Origin: UKL13-2 sp044229235
GTDB taxonomy: Bacteria > Pseudomonadota > Gammaproteobacteria > Burkholderiales > Usitatibacteraceae
Reading direction: 5' to 3'
Length of the DNA: 64,000 bases
Assembly (NCBI GenBank): GCA_044229235.1
Contig: JBGATH010000022.1
Coordinates: 1 to 64,000 of the forward strand
The number at the start of each line of letters is the position of its first letter. Within the stretch, counting starts at the first letter, position 1. Positions 36,215-48,798 of the stretch are shown one piece after another. The notes beneath the pieces are model-generated. The model was not told where the DNA came from. It did no database searches and saw only the letters and a list, made by a program, of their open reading frames with translations. A program made the position numbers and the translations under genes.

Positions 36215-36859
36215 CTAGAAGCGATTCAGGTCCGGACTGCGGTAAAAACTCATGACTTTGGGCACGTACGCGCGCGTCTCGGGATACGGAGGGATGCGGT
36301 TTCCGGCGCGCAAGACGGCATTTTCGCCCGCGTTGTAACCGGCGATGGCCAGTTCGAGGTTGCCATTGAACATGTTGAGCAGGTCGCGCAGGTAGCGCAC
36401 GCCACCCGAAACATTCTGGTGCGGGTCGTAGATATCCTGCACGCCGTAGCGCTGCGCCGTTGCCGGGATCAACTGCATGAGGCCGATGGCCCCCTTGGAC
36501 GAAACTGCATTGGCGTTGTAGCCGGATTCAGCGCGAATCACCGCGTGGATCAGGCGCGGGTCTACCCCGTTGATGCGGGCGGCGTCATTGATGATCGGGA
36601 TCAGCCGTGAAATCTCCACCGAACTTGGCCCGGTTGGCGACCAGGCGTTCGGGCGCATCTGCCCGGATGTGGGAATGCGGTAGACCAGCCGGTAGCGCTT
36701 GTCCAGGTGCGGCATGTTGGTGAAGTGGGTAACGCCGTTCTCATCCTTGAAGGAATAGATGTTTGCTTCTGCCACAGACGCGCACAGCAGCGCGCCTGCC
36801 GCCACTGCGGCAACGCCGGCTACTCGCCAAACCCTGGAAATTGTGCAGCTGATGTTCAT
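36215..36859 (-). CDS. Lytic murein transglycosylase (SLT domain) with DUF4124
   Basis: The 214-residue protein has a signal peptide (AAVAAGALLCASVAEA). A DUF4124 segment follows (NIYSFKDENGVTHFTN), then a family-1 SLT domain with the catalytic Glu in HAVIRAESGYNANAVS, then GAIGLMQLIPATA and AIAGYNAGENAV. It cleaves the MurNAc-GlcNAc bond of peptidoglycan with formation of 1,6-anhydro-MurNAc in the periplasm. It lies about 5 kb from the wall-scavenging region and could supply substrate to it, but no operon link is seen. Confidence 0.9.
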   Translation of the reverse strand: MNISCTISRVWRVAGVAAVAAGALLCASVAEANIYSFKDENGVTHFTNMPHLDKRYRLVYRIPTSGQMRPNAWSPTGPSSVEISRLIPIINDAARINGVDPRLIHAVIRAESGYNANAVSSKGAIGLMQLIPATAQRYGVQDIYDPHQNVSGGVRYLRDLLNMFNGNLELAIAGYNAGENAVLRAGNRIPPYPETRAYVPKVMSFYRSPDLNRF

Positions 36860-36977
36860 GGCATTTCTGAAAAAAGTGCAAAACCCGTTGAATTGTATGC
36901 CTATTTTAAGCAGGCTGTCGACCCAATCCCGCGATGCCGCGCTTTTGCCGGATTCGTCAATGCGGTAACCTAGCCAA

Positions 36978-40904
<3,927 letters not shown>

Positions 40905-40952
40905 TCAGCATCCGGTTTGATGACGCGGGCCGGGCGCCGCTTGCCGAGGACA

Positions 40953-41018
40953 AACTCCAGCATTGGCGCGCCGTTCCGGGCAAAAATGCGCCAGAAGCCG
41001 CGCCAATGCTGGCGTTTT
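40953..41018. repeat. REP-like palindrome, copy 5
   Basis: The arms AAACTCCAGCATTGGCGCG and CGCGCCAATGCTGGCGTTTT surround CGGGCAAAAATGCGCC. The copy lies between the convergent kinase and AstE-like genes. Confidence 0.85.
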
Positions 41019-41058
41019 GATAAAGGCCGCTTTGGCGGCGGCCGGCCCGTGCGAGCCT

Positions 41059-42012
41059 CTAGGAAGAACGCGCCAGGTAGAACCACTCGTTGCCGGCTTC
41101 GGCCTTGGCGTCGGGGAACAGAATGAAACCATCTTCCTCGGCGCGCAACTCGGTGCCATCGCGCCGTGTGCCGATCAGGTCGCCTTTGCGCAGACGGTCG
41201 AAGCTCGCCCAAGGGCGGCTGAAGCTGTCGGCGGCGTGGTGCTTGTCGGTCACGTCATACATCTGCAACTGTTCGGCGTCGCGGATGGGGGGCGGAATGT
41301 TGCCGTCACTGATGCCGAGAAACGCCAAGGCATTGACGATGGCGCGGTAGCCGACTTCCGGCGACTCGGGTGCCTCGTGCTGGCCGCACTCGAGGGTGAT
41401 GGCATAGCCGCCGGTCGAGCGCATGTACTCGGTGGTGCCGATGCCGTAGCGCGCGTCGGTATTGAGCGGATTCAGCCGCCGTCCGCCGGCATTCGCCGCC
41501 TCGACCCGCCGCTCAACGCCGATCGCATAGGTATCGAGCCAGCCGTCGACAAACCGTGACACGCCGAGGTGGCGCGCCAACGCCCGTTCCGCCTCGAAGT
41601 GCCGGAACGGTTGCAGCGGCCCGTTGTTGTTGCGCGGGCCAAGCATGGCGAAGGCGGGGTTGGCGGCACGAGTGGAATGCAGGTCCAGCAGCACCTCGTG
41701 CGCGGCCAGCAGTGGACACAGCCAGTTGCCGACATGATCCTCAAAATCCACCGGGTTCTCGGTGGGCCCGAGGTTGCGATTGAGATTGCGGTCGCCGATG
41801 CGCTCGCCATGCGCATACGCTTTCGGGTTGGTCACCGGCACGAATGTGACCTGTCCGGCGACGATGCGGATTTCACCGCGATCAATCTCGTCAAGCACGC
41901 GGCGAATGGCGCGGGTGCCGCAGATTTCGTTGCCATGCACCGCGCCGGTGACGATCAGCCTCGGCCCGGCTGCGACGCCGCAGACGAACGCGATCGACTT
42001 GAAATTCTCCAG
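41059..42012 (-). CDS. Succinylglutamate desuccinylase/aspartoacylase-family protein with disturbed start
   Basis: The coding frame shows the zinc-site motif VHGNEICGTRA, then NRNLNRNLG-like DRNLNRNLG, LLDLHSTRA with a zinc His, and TLECGQHEAPES with the catalytic Glu. Family similarity continues upstream of the first GTG (41940) through PGPRLIVTGAVHGNE-like residues AGPRLIVTGAVHGNE. However, that stretch has no in-frame ATG, GTG or TTG before a TGA at 42034-42036. An ATG at 42037 is out of frame by one. A CTG start (42012) or a frameshift in the first codons is needed. Substrates may be N-acyl amino acids or wall peptides. Confidence 0.7.
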   Translation of the reverse strand: MENFKSIAFVCGVAAGPRLIVTGAVHGNEICGTRAIRRVLDEIDRGEIRIVAGQVTFVPVTNPKAYAHGERIGDRNLNRNLGPTENPVDFEDHVGNWLCPLLAAHEVLLDLHSTRAANPAFAMLGPRNNNGPLQPFRHFEAERALARHLGVSRFVDGWLDTYAIGVERRVEAANAGGRRLNPLNTDARYGIGTTEYMRSTGGYAITLECGQHEAPESPEVGYRAIVNALAFLGISDGNIPPPIRDAEQLQMYDVTDKHHAADSFSRPWASFDRLRKGDLIGTRRDGTELRAEEDGFILFPDAKAEAGNEWFYLARSS

Positions 42013-42184
42013 GGGACAGCGGGTTGGATTCGGTCATCTTGCACGTAGCGTGCGGCGCCTGTCGGCGTTACACGGCAAAAAAGTAACAGGGAAATTCGCG
42101 GGAATCGCGGCCACGCCGGCGGCGCCGCGTGTTGAAATAGCCGTTTCGACGAACGCGTAGTTTAGCAATTGGACGGCAAGGCGC

Positions 42185-42796
42185 ATGCAAGCATCGATTT
42201 CCTGTGAATCCGTTCCCGGCCACCCGGACTTCCGGCCGCTGTCGGCTATCGCCGGCATCCATGTCGAACTGCGCTACGCGACCGCCAATAACTTCGTCGG
42301 CCGCGACCTGTATTCGCCGCTGGACTGTGCCTGGCTGCACAAGCATGCCGCCGCCGCCGTGGAAAACGCCCGCGACTGGCTGCAGCAGCGCCGGCCCGAA
42401 CTTACCTTGCTGATTCTCGATGCCATTCGCCCGCAGCGCGTGCAGGAACAACTGTGGGCGGCATTGCAGGGCACCGACCTGCTGCAATACCTGGCCAATC
42501 CCGAGCGCGGCTCCATCCACTCGTTCGGCATGGCTGTCGACATCACGCTTGCGCGGCATGATGGCGCGGAACTGGACATGGGCACGCCCTTCGATGACCT
42601 GACCGAGCTGTCGCACCCGGCGCTGGAGGAAGGCTTTCTTGCCAAAGGGGATTTGACGGCGGTGCAGGTCGCCAACCGCGTGCTGTTGCGGGACACGATG
42701 CGCGCCGCCGGCTTTGCCGGCATCAACACCGAATGGTGGCATTTCGATTGCGGCGACCGGCTCAAGGTTCGCGCGCAGTACGCGCGGATTCTGTAG
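42185..42796 (+). CDS. ddpX: D-alanyl-D-alanine dipeptidase (DdpX/VanX family)
   Basis: The 203-residue protein contains the VanX zinc and catalytic set: H112 and D119 in SIHSFGMAVD, and E183 with H186 in EWWHF. R82 lies in DAIRP. Spacing matches VanX closely. No signal peptide is visible, so it likely acts in the cytoplasm on free D-Ala-D-Ala, releasing D-Ala for carbon or reuse. It lies convergent with dacB in the wall-scavenging region. No vanA/vanH genes are adjacent, so a role in glycopeptide resistance is not suggested. Confidence 0.92.
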   Translation: MQASISCESVPGHPDFRPLSAIAGIHVELRYATANNFVGRDLYSPLDCAWLHKHAAAAVENARDWLQQRRPELTLLILDAIRPQRVQEQLWAALQGTDLLQYLANPERGSIHSFGMAVDITLARHDGAELDMGTPFDDLTELSHPALEEGFLAKGDLTAVQVANRVLLRDTMRAAGFAGINTEWWHFDCGDRLKVRAQYARIL

Positions 42797-42814
42797 CGGC
42801 TGCGGCCACCGGCA

Positions 42815-44350
42815 TCACTGCAGCGGATTGGCACCACCCTGCTGCGTCACCCAGTCGATCACCGCATCGAGCGCCGGCCGCGCCGATGCGCCCTTGCTGT
42901 CCGGGTGGTTGATGATCGCCACCACCACCACCGGTCGTCCGGCGGCATCGGGGACGAAACCGGCAACCGAAAAGGCATCGCGCAGGCTGCCGGTCTTGAA
43001 GCGGCCGAGCTCCCGTGCCGGACCGTTCTTCGCGCGATTGAGCATGGCGCCGTCCACACCGATGATGGGCAAGCTGGACATGAACTCCGGCGCCCATTTG
43101 CTGCCGTAGGCTGCGCGCAGCACTGCCGCCAGTTGCGCCGGCGTGATGCGTTCACTGCGGGAAAGGCCCGAACCGTTGTCGAGCACCAACCCCTGGTCGT
43201 TAATCCCACGCTCGCGCAACCAGCCCCGCACCACGCTCTCGGCGAGGTCTGCTGTCGGCGTTGCTGAAGCTTCGGTTGCGCGCGCATGCCGGCCCAGGTG
43301 CAGGTAGATGACGCGGGTGATGGGATTGTCACTGCGCTTGTTCACGTCGCGCAGCAGCTCGGCCAGGGTCCGCGAGCGGTGCTCCGCCAGCAACGCGCCC
43401 TGCTCCAGGCCGCGGTCGGCCGGGCCACGTTCGCGCGCCACGCCGTGAAATCGTCCACCCAGTTCGCGCCACAGGGACCGGAACAGGCGATCGGCATAAT
43501 CGCTGCGGTCGATGACGCTGACCGCGGTCGAGGTGGTGCAGTCGCGCGGAAATTCGCCGCGCAGGTGGATGGTCAGTTCGGCATCGCCATCCGCATCGCC
43601 GCCACCGCCACGGCGCGATAGCCGCGGCACCTGCCAGCCGTCCTCCCACTTCTCGCAGGCGCGGTCGATGAGCTTCATTTCGTCGCTGACCACGCTGACC
43701 CGGTCCAGCGCCGGCGTCATGCGCAACACCCTGAAGGCCGTGCCATTGGCCTGCAGGTCGAACTGAATCAGGTTGGTATTGAGCAGCAACGCGTCGGGAA
43801 TGACGTTGTAGCGAAACTCCGGGGTCTCGTCGAACGGCGGTACGCCCAGGTCAGGCCGCGCCGGCGCGAACCACTCGCGATCAATGATCAGGTCGCCGCG
43901 AATGTCATCGATGCCCTTGTCACGCACCAATTGCAGCATGCGCCGCAGCGCCGCCCAGTCAAGATCGACATCACCCATGCCGCGCAACACCAGGTCGCCT
44001 TCGAGTACGCCGTGGCGAACGTCACCACGGGCACGCATCTCGGTTCGCGCGCGGAACGCCGGGCCGAGCCGCTCGAGCGCGACGATCGAGGTCAGTGTCT
44101 TCAGGGTGGATGCGGGTTGCATCGGCCGCTGCGCGTCGTGCGCGAGCAGCACGCCGCCATCGCTGACACGCACCGCCAGCACCCCGATCGCATCGTCCGA
44201 CAGGCCGGCCGCTGCCAGCATCTGCACCACCCGAGGCGGCAGCCCGGCGCTTGCCGGCGCGCCCGTGGCGGCAAGCACCATGGCCACCAACAGCAGGCGC
44301 AGTTGCGCTGCCACACGAGCGGGCAAGGAGTGTCGGGTTCGGAAGCTCAT
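42815..44350 (-). CDS. dacB: D-alanyl-D-alanine carboxypeptidase/endopeptidase (PBP4, DacB)
   Basis: From ATG 44350 the product is 511 residues with a signal peptide (LLLVAMVLAATGAPASA). Active-site motifs of the S13 family are S81-x-x-K84 (STLK), SDN in KRSDNPITRV and KTG in RFKTGSLRD. It trims terminal D-Ala or cuts cross-links in the periplasm. A longer frame reaches to 44749 but crosses the promoter and operator. The operator-like direct repeat at 44395-44411 lies 45-61 bp upstream, so this gene may share control with the divergent receptor. Confidence 0.92.
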   Translation of the reverse strand: MSFRTRHSLPARVAAQLRLLLVAMVLAATGAPASAGLPPRVVQMLAAAGLSDDAIGVLAVRVSDGGVLLAHDAQRPMQPASTLKTLTSIVALERLGPAFRARTEMRARGDVRHGVLEGDLVLRGMGDVDLDWAALRRMLQLVRDKGIDDIRGDLIIDREWFAPARPDLGVPPFDETPEFRYNVIPDALLLNTNLIQFDLQANGTAFRVLRMTPALDRVSVVSDEMKLIDRACEKWEDGWQVPRLSRRGGGGDADGDAELTIHLRGEFPRDCTTSTAVSVIDRSDYADRLFRSLWRELGGRFHGVARERGPADRGLEQGALLAEHRSRTLAELLRDVNKRSDNPITRVIYLHLGRHARATEASATPTADLAESVVRGWLRERGINDQGLVLDNGSGLSRSERITPAQLAAVLRAAYGSKWAPEFMSSLPIIGVDGAMLNRAKNGPARELGRFKTGSLRDAFSVAGFVPDAAGRPVVVVAIINHPDSKGASARPALDAVIDWVTQQGGANPLQ

Positions 44351-44386
44351 TTCGGGCTGTTGTTTTTTCGCAACGCGACTTACATT

Positions 44387-44415
44387 TTGAAACATTGGTA
44401 GTATAGTGGTATTAG
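44387..44415 (+). promoter_or_regulatory. TonB-receptor promoter with candidate GntR operator
   Basis: TTGAAA (44387-44392), a 17-bp spacer and TATTAG (44410-44415) form a plausible promoter toward the receptor. Within the spacer, TTGGTA (44395) and GTGGTA (44406) repeat in direct orientation with an 11-bp period. The same arrangement (TTGGTA twice, 11 bp apart) lies over the promoter of the GntR-family gene at 60863-60879. This points to one regulator controlling both loci. Confidence 0.6.
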
Positions 44416-44725
44416 CTTGCCACACCCCGGCAATGCCCGCAGCACACACGGCGCACTTGCTGCAAACCGCAACGCAAAAAATGTTCAGGGAGGGACTCTT
44501 TTGCATCGTGGCACCCGATTCATTGGCGGCACAAGCCGCCGCACTCCGAGCCACGTAAGCGCCGTGCCTGTGTACGCCTGCCGATCCGCCACCGCGGTTC
44601 GCGCAGTCCGTTTCCCGCCGTCCCGCGCACCCATTTCCCGCATCACCCGGCACCACCCCCTGCACCGAATCGTTTTCCCTCGTTTGGCTTTTCTTACTGC
44701 ACCACTGTAACAACAGGAGACCCCA
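44416..44725 (+). other. Long 5' leader of the TonB receptor gene, C-rich
   Basis: About 310 bp separate the predicted promoter from the receptor GTG. The second half (44590-44710) is rich in C and pyrimidines and poor in G, like Rho-loading sequences. An open frame crosses the whole leader (44417-44710) but lacks a credible start. No known riboswitch fold was recognised. Post-initiation control is possible but unproven. Confidence 0.4.
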
Positions 44726-47500
44726 GTGAAACTCAAAAGAATCGTTCAAGTTGTCTCGCTCGTCTGCATTGCCGGCCCGGTTGCGGCGCAGACCACGGCA
44801 CCCGCGCCTTCACAAAAGGTTGAAAAAATAGAAATCACCGGTAGTAGCATCAAGCGGGTGCAGACGGAGACCGCCTTGCCGGTGCAGATCATCACCAAGG
44901 AAGACATCGACCGCGCCGGCATCACCAGCGCCGAACAGTTGATCGCCACCATCAGTGCCAACGGCACCGGTTCGGACAACCTGTCGTCGAACGTCGGCAT
45001 CGTCAACAATGGCGTGACCGACCGCAACAACAACGGCAACTCCAGCGCCAACCTGCGCGGCCTGGGTGCTTCCAGCACCCTGGTGCTGTTGAACGGCCGC
45101 CGCGTCTCGCTGCATGGCGCCAAGGGCAACGCGGTCGACCTGAATTCCATTCCGCTCGCTGCCGTCCAGCGCGTCGAAGTGCTGAAAGACGGCGCCTCCG
45201 CTATCTACGGTACCGATGCAATCGGCGGCGTGATCAACTTCATCCTGAAGAAGGACTACCAGGGTGTGGAACTGACCGCGTTTACCGACATGACGGAGGA
45301 AGGCGGCGGACGCCTGTCGCGCGGCTCGATCGTGGCCGGCTGGGGCGACCTGGCTGCCAACCGCTTCAATGTCATGGCCAGCCTGACCTACGACAAGCAG
45401 GAGGTTCTCAATTCAAGCCAGCGCGGCTTCGTCAATGGCGAGCAGCCGTCGCGCGGCCTGTCGCCGGACACCACCGGCACGCCGTTCGCGACGCAGACCG
45501 GCGGTGCCGGTACCGCAATCGGCTCCACCTTCACCACGCCGAACCTCGGCACCGGCACACAGACGTTCAACCGCGCCAACCTGCTGAGCTTCCAGGGCAA
45601 TTGCAACATCATTCCGCACCAGACGCAGTACGATTTCGCGCTTTGGGGCAGCCCGGGCTTTCGCTACGGCTGCGATTTCGACTACGGCGGCACGCAGCGC
45701 CTGATCCAGCCTCAGGAACGCTACAACGCGTTGGTACGTGGCGCATTCCAGCTGTCGCCCAACCACATGGGCATATTCGAAGCCGTCGGTTCGCGCAGCA
45801 CGGCATCGAAAGCATTTGAGCAAAGCCAGGTAACCACCAGCGTTGCCGCCGGCAATGCCTACCCGGTCAGCGGGCCGTACTACCAGAACCTTTCGCAATA
45901 CATACCCGCCTTCAACGCCAACTTGCCAATCGCCTACCGCTGGCGCTGTGTGTCCTGCGGACAACGTACCATTGAGACCGAGAGCGAACAGTCGCGCATC
46001 ATGCTCGGCCTCGAGGGTGTGATTGCCGGCTGGGATTACAAGACCGGCGTGTCGGCCGCCAAGAGTACCGCCGACTCCATCCTGACCGACGGTTACATGC
46101 GTGCGAGCGCCTTCAATGCGGCACTGGCTACCGGCCTCATCAACCCCTGGCTGCTGCCCGGCCAGACGCAGACCCCGGCGGCCCAGGCGCTGATCGATGC
46201 GGCCAAGGCGCGCAATGCCAAGCTGTTCGGCGGCGAAGCCACGCTGCGTCAGTTCGACGGCACGATCTCGGGTGAGGTGTACAACCTGCCGGCCGGCGCG
46301 GTCGCCGTGGCCGCTGGCTTCGACGTTCGCAAGGAAAGCTACAAGTTCAGCGACGGGTCGCCGCAAGCCTCGGCGGATGGCGGCATCCGCGATGCACCAT
46401 TCGACGCGGAATTCCCAAAGGTGTCGCGCAACATCAAGGCCATCTACGGTGAAATTGCCGTGCCGATCATGAAGAACCTCGAGTTCACGGCGGCCGTGCG
46501 CCATGACCGCTACAGCGATTTCGGCAGCACCACCAACCCGAAATACTCGATCAAATTCCTACCTGTGCCCGAAGTCATGTTGCGCGGCTCGTATAACACC
46601 GGCTTCCGCGCGCCGAGCTTCTTCACGCTCTACGGCGCGGTCAGCGAATCGCCGGTACCGGGCAACATTGCCGACCCGATCCTGTGTCCGCTCAACCCCA
46701 CCGACCTTTCCGTCTGTGCGATCCGTCCGCTGGGGCGCTCGGGTGGCAACAAGGACCTGCAGCCGGAAACCTCGCGGCAATGGACCTATGGTTTCGTGGT
46801 CTCACCCACGAGCTGGCTGTCGGCCAACATCGATTACTGGCAGGTGCGCCGTTCGGATCGCATCTATGAACTGACGGCGCAGCAGGTGGTGGCCAACTAC
46901 ACCACGTTCCCGGAAAACCTGGTGCGTGGCGCAAACGGCCGCCTTGACGGACTGGGCGGCTACATCCGCGCCGGCTTCGTCAATGCCGAAGGCGATGTGA
47001 CCGAGGGCGTGGACGTGGGTGTGGCCGCCAACTGGAATGCACTGCAGGGCAAGTGGACGGCCGAAATCAACGGCACCTACATCGACAGCTTCCGTTCACG
47101 CGTGTTCGCCACGCAGAAATACACGGAAACCGCCGGCCAGTACAATGCCCGCGACCTGTTCGTGCGCTGGAAGCACACCCTTAAAATCGGCTACGAGACC
47201 GGTCCTTGGGCCGGCACTCTCTACCAGTACTTCACTTCCGGTTACAAGGATGAAAAACCGCTGGGCGTGATTCCGCCCGGGTTCGATCCGAACGTCGAGA
47301 ACTACATCCGCTACAACGTGTCGGGCACCTACAAGGGCTTCAAGAACCTGACGATCCGTCTCGGCATCAAGAACATCCTCAACACCGACCCGCCGTTCAC
47401 CGCGCACAACGTGGACTTTTCGCCGGGAGCGGGCTGGGATGCGCGTGTGGCCGACCCGCGTGGCCGCGCCTACACGGCAAGCGTCACTTACAAGTTCTAG
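44726..47500 (+). CDS. TonB-dependent outer-membrane receptor
   Basis: The start is GTG 44726 with AGGAGA 8 bp upstream. The 924-residue protein has a signal peptide (VVSLVCIAGPVAAQ). A plug domain follows (ITGSSIKRVQTETALPVQII, NLRGLGASSTLVLLNGRRVS, VEVLKDGASAIYGTDAIGGV), then a 22-strand-type barrel ending RAYTASVTYKF. No N-terminal sigma-regulator domain is present. It belongs to the large receptors used by xanthomonads and relatives for oligosaccharide or peptide uptake. Its neighbours dacB and ldcA suggest muropeptides as ligands. This is inference; the ligand is not readable from sequence. Confidence 0.93.
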   Translation: MKLKRIVQVVSLVCIAGPVAAQTTAPAPSQKVEKIEITGSSIKRVQTETALPVQIITKEDIDRAGITSAEQLIATISANGTGSDNLSSNVGIVNNGVTDRNNNGNSSANLRGLGASSTLVLLNGRRVSLHGAKGNAVDLNSIPLAAVQRVEVLKDGASAIYGTDAIGGVINFILKKDYQGVELTAFTDMTEEGGGRLSRGSIVAGWGDLAANRFNVMASLTYDKQEVLNSSQRGFVNGEQPSRGLSPDTTGTPFATQTGGAGTAIGSTFTTPNLGTGTQTFNRANLLSFQGNCNIIPHQTQYDFALWGSPGFRYGCDFDYGGTQRLIQPQERYNALVRGAFQLSPNHMGIFEAVGSRSTASKAFEQSQVTTSVAAGNAYPVSGPYYQNLSQYIPAFNANLPIAYRWRCVSCGQRTIETESEQSRIMLGLEGVIAGWDYKTGVSAAKSTADSILTDGYMRASAFNAALATGLINPWLLPGQTQTPAAQALIDAAKARNAKLFGGEATLRQFDGTISGEVYNLPAGAVAVAAGFDVRKESYKFSDGSPQASADGGIRDAPFDAEFPKVSRNIKAIYGEIAVPIMKNLEFTAAVRHDRYSDFGSTTNPKYSIKFLPVPEVMLRGSYNTGFRAPSFFTLYGAVSESPVPGNIADPILCPLNPTDLSVCAIRPLGRSGGNKDLQPETSRQWTYGFVVSPTSWLSANIDYWQVRRSDRIYELTAQQVVANYTTFPENLVRGANGRLDGLGGYIRAGFVNAEGDVTEGVDVGVAANWNALQGKWTAEINGTYIDSFRSRVFATQKYTETAGQYNARDLFVRWKHTLKIGYETGPWAGTLYQYFTSGYKDEKPLGVIPPGFDPNVENYIRYNVSGTYKGFKNLTIRLGIKNILNTDPPFTAHNVDFSPGAGWDARVADPRGRAYTASVTYKF

Positions 47501-47539
47501 GAAGCAAACCGCCGGGAAACCGGCGGTCCACTCTTTCAA

Positions 47540-47571
47540 GCAGGGCGCCCATGGCTGCCCTGCTTTTTTTT
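47540..47571 (+). terminator. Rho-independent terminator after the TonB receptor
   Basis: GCAGGGC, a 10-base loop and GCCCTGC are followed by eight T. A second hairpin, CCGCCGG-GAAA-CCGGCGG, lies upstream at 47509-47526, right after the stop codon. ldcA starts only 15 bp later, so it depends on read-through or its own promoter. Confidence 0.85.
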
Positions 47572-47585
47572 CGGGATCGCGCAAC

Positions 47586-48632
47586 ATGAATCGACGTGAC
47601 TTTTCCGCGGCAATGGCAGGTCTCGCGGGCCTGGCGGCGCTGCCGTCGGCGATTGCAGCACCGGCGCCAGCGCGGCGCCTGATCAAGCCGCCACGCTTGA
47701 AACCGGGCGCGCTCATCGGGCTCATCATGCCCAGCGGCGTGACCGACGACGCGCACATCGAGAAGTGCCACCGGCAGCTGGAAGCGCTGGGCTTTCGCGT
47801 GAAGGACGGCAGGAACATCCGCGCCGCCTGGGGTGGCTATGCCGGGTCGGTGAAGGAACGCCTGGCCGACCTGCACGACATGTTTGAAGATCGTGAAGTT
47901 GCCGCCATCTGGGCCGGTCGCGGCGGCTCCGGCGCCAGCGCCCTGATGCCCGGCATTCGCTACGACCTCATCCGCCGCAACCCGAAGATCCTCATCGGCT
48001 ATTCGGACATCACCGCGCTGCACCTCGCCCTCTATCGCCACGCCGGACTGGTGACCTTCCACGGGCCGGTCGCGTCATCGTCGCCCACCGACTACACCGT
48101 CACGCAGATGCAGGCGGTGCTGATGAATCCACGGCCCGAGACGACGATCTACATGTCGATCGAGAACCAGCGGCGCGCGGAAACCCAGCCCGCGTTTGCC
48201 ATGCGCACCATTCGCCCCGGCATTGCAGAGGGTCGGCTGACCGGCGGCAACCTCAGCGTGCTCGCGGCGCTGATCGGCACACCGTATGCGGCCACGCTGC
48301 AAAACCATCTGCTGTTTCTCGAGGATGTCAGCGAGGCGCCCTACCGCGTCGATCGCATGCTCACGCAGCTTGACCAGGCAGCGGGACTGAAGAATGCCGC
48401 CGGCAGCCTGCTGGGCGTGTTCACCCGCGGCGATGCCCCCAAGGGCGACAAGTCGCTGACGATGGAGCAAGTGATCGACCATCACTTCGCGCCGTTGAAA
48501 GCACCGTCCCTGTACGGCGGCTCGTTCGGCCATATTCCGCACCAGTTCACGATTCCGATGGGCATCCGCGCCAGACTCGACACCGAGGCGCAGACGCTGA
48601 CGCTGTTGGAAAGTGCGGTGTCGGACGCCTGA
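47586..48632 (+). CDS. ldcA: LD-carboxypeptidase (S66, LdcA-like) with Tat signal
   Basis: From ATG 47586 the protein has 348 residues. The N-terminus NRRDFSAAMAGLAGLAALPS is a twin-arginine signal, so this enzyme is exported, unlike cytoplasmic E. coli LdcA. The S66 nucleophile region is GRGGSGASAL (Ser in GAS, with the usual Tyr replaced by Ser), the Glu lies in LLFLEDVSEAPYRVDRM and the His in GHIPHQFTIPMG. It removes the terminal D-Ala from L,D-bonded tetrapeptides. It sits behind the TonB receptor on the same strand. Confidence 0.92.
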   Translation: MNRRDFSAAMAGLAGLAALPSAIAAPAPARRLIKPPRLKPGALIGLIMPSGVTDDAHIEKCHRQLEALGFRVKDGRNIRAAWGGYAGSVKERLADLHDMFEDREVAAIWAGRGGSGASALMPGIRYDLIRRNPKILIGYSDITALHLALYRHAGLVTFHGPVASSSPTDYTVTQMQAVLMNPRPETTIYMSIENQRRAETQPAFAMRTIRPGIAEGRLTGGNLSVLAALIGTPYAATLQNHLLFLEDVSEAPYRVDRMLTQLDQAAGLKNAAGSLLGVFTRGDAPKGDKSLTMEQVIDHHFAPLKAPSLYGGSFGHIPHQFTIPMGIRARLDTEAQTLTLLESAVSDA

Positions 48633-48665
48633 CCTTTCGGCGCCCCGTACCCGGGATCGCTAATA

Positions 48666-48732
48666 AAAACTCAAGCACTGGCGGGCCTTTCCGACCACTT
48701 TTGCCCTGAAAGGCGCGCCAGTGCTTGAGTTT
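48666..48732. repeat. REP-like palindrome, copy 6
   Basis: The arms AAACTCAAGCACTGGCGGG and GCGCGCCAGTGCTTGAGTTT surround CACTTTTGCCCTGAAAG. It separates the convergent ldcA and methyltransferase genes and may terminate both. Confidence 0.85.
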
Positions 48733-48798
48733 GACCGGTTGCTCAATCCAGGCTGTTACGCCGGCAACGCGAAATCGCGCGCAACGGGCAGCGTCGTA

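Noticed and set aside
42185..42796. Vancomycin-resistance gene vanX
   Set aside because: The active site matches, but no vanA, vanH or vanRS genes are adjacent and the setting is wall catabolism, so the DdpX role fits better.
44417..44710. 97-codon frame spanning the TonB receptor leader as a leader peptide
   Set aside because: It has no credible start or ribosome-binding site and an Arg/Pro/Ser-rich composition typical of non-coding GC-rich DNA.
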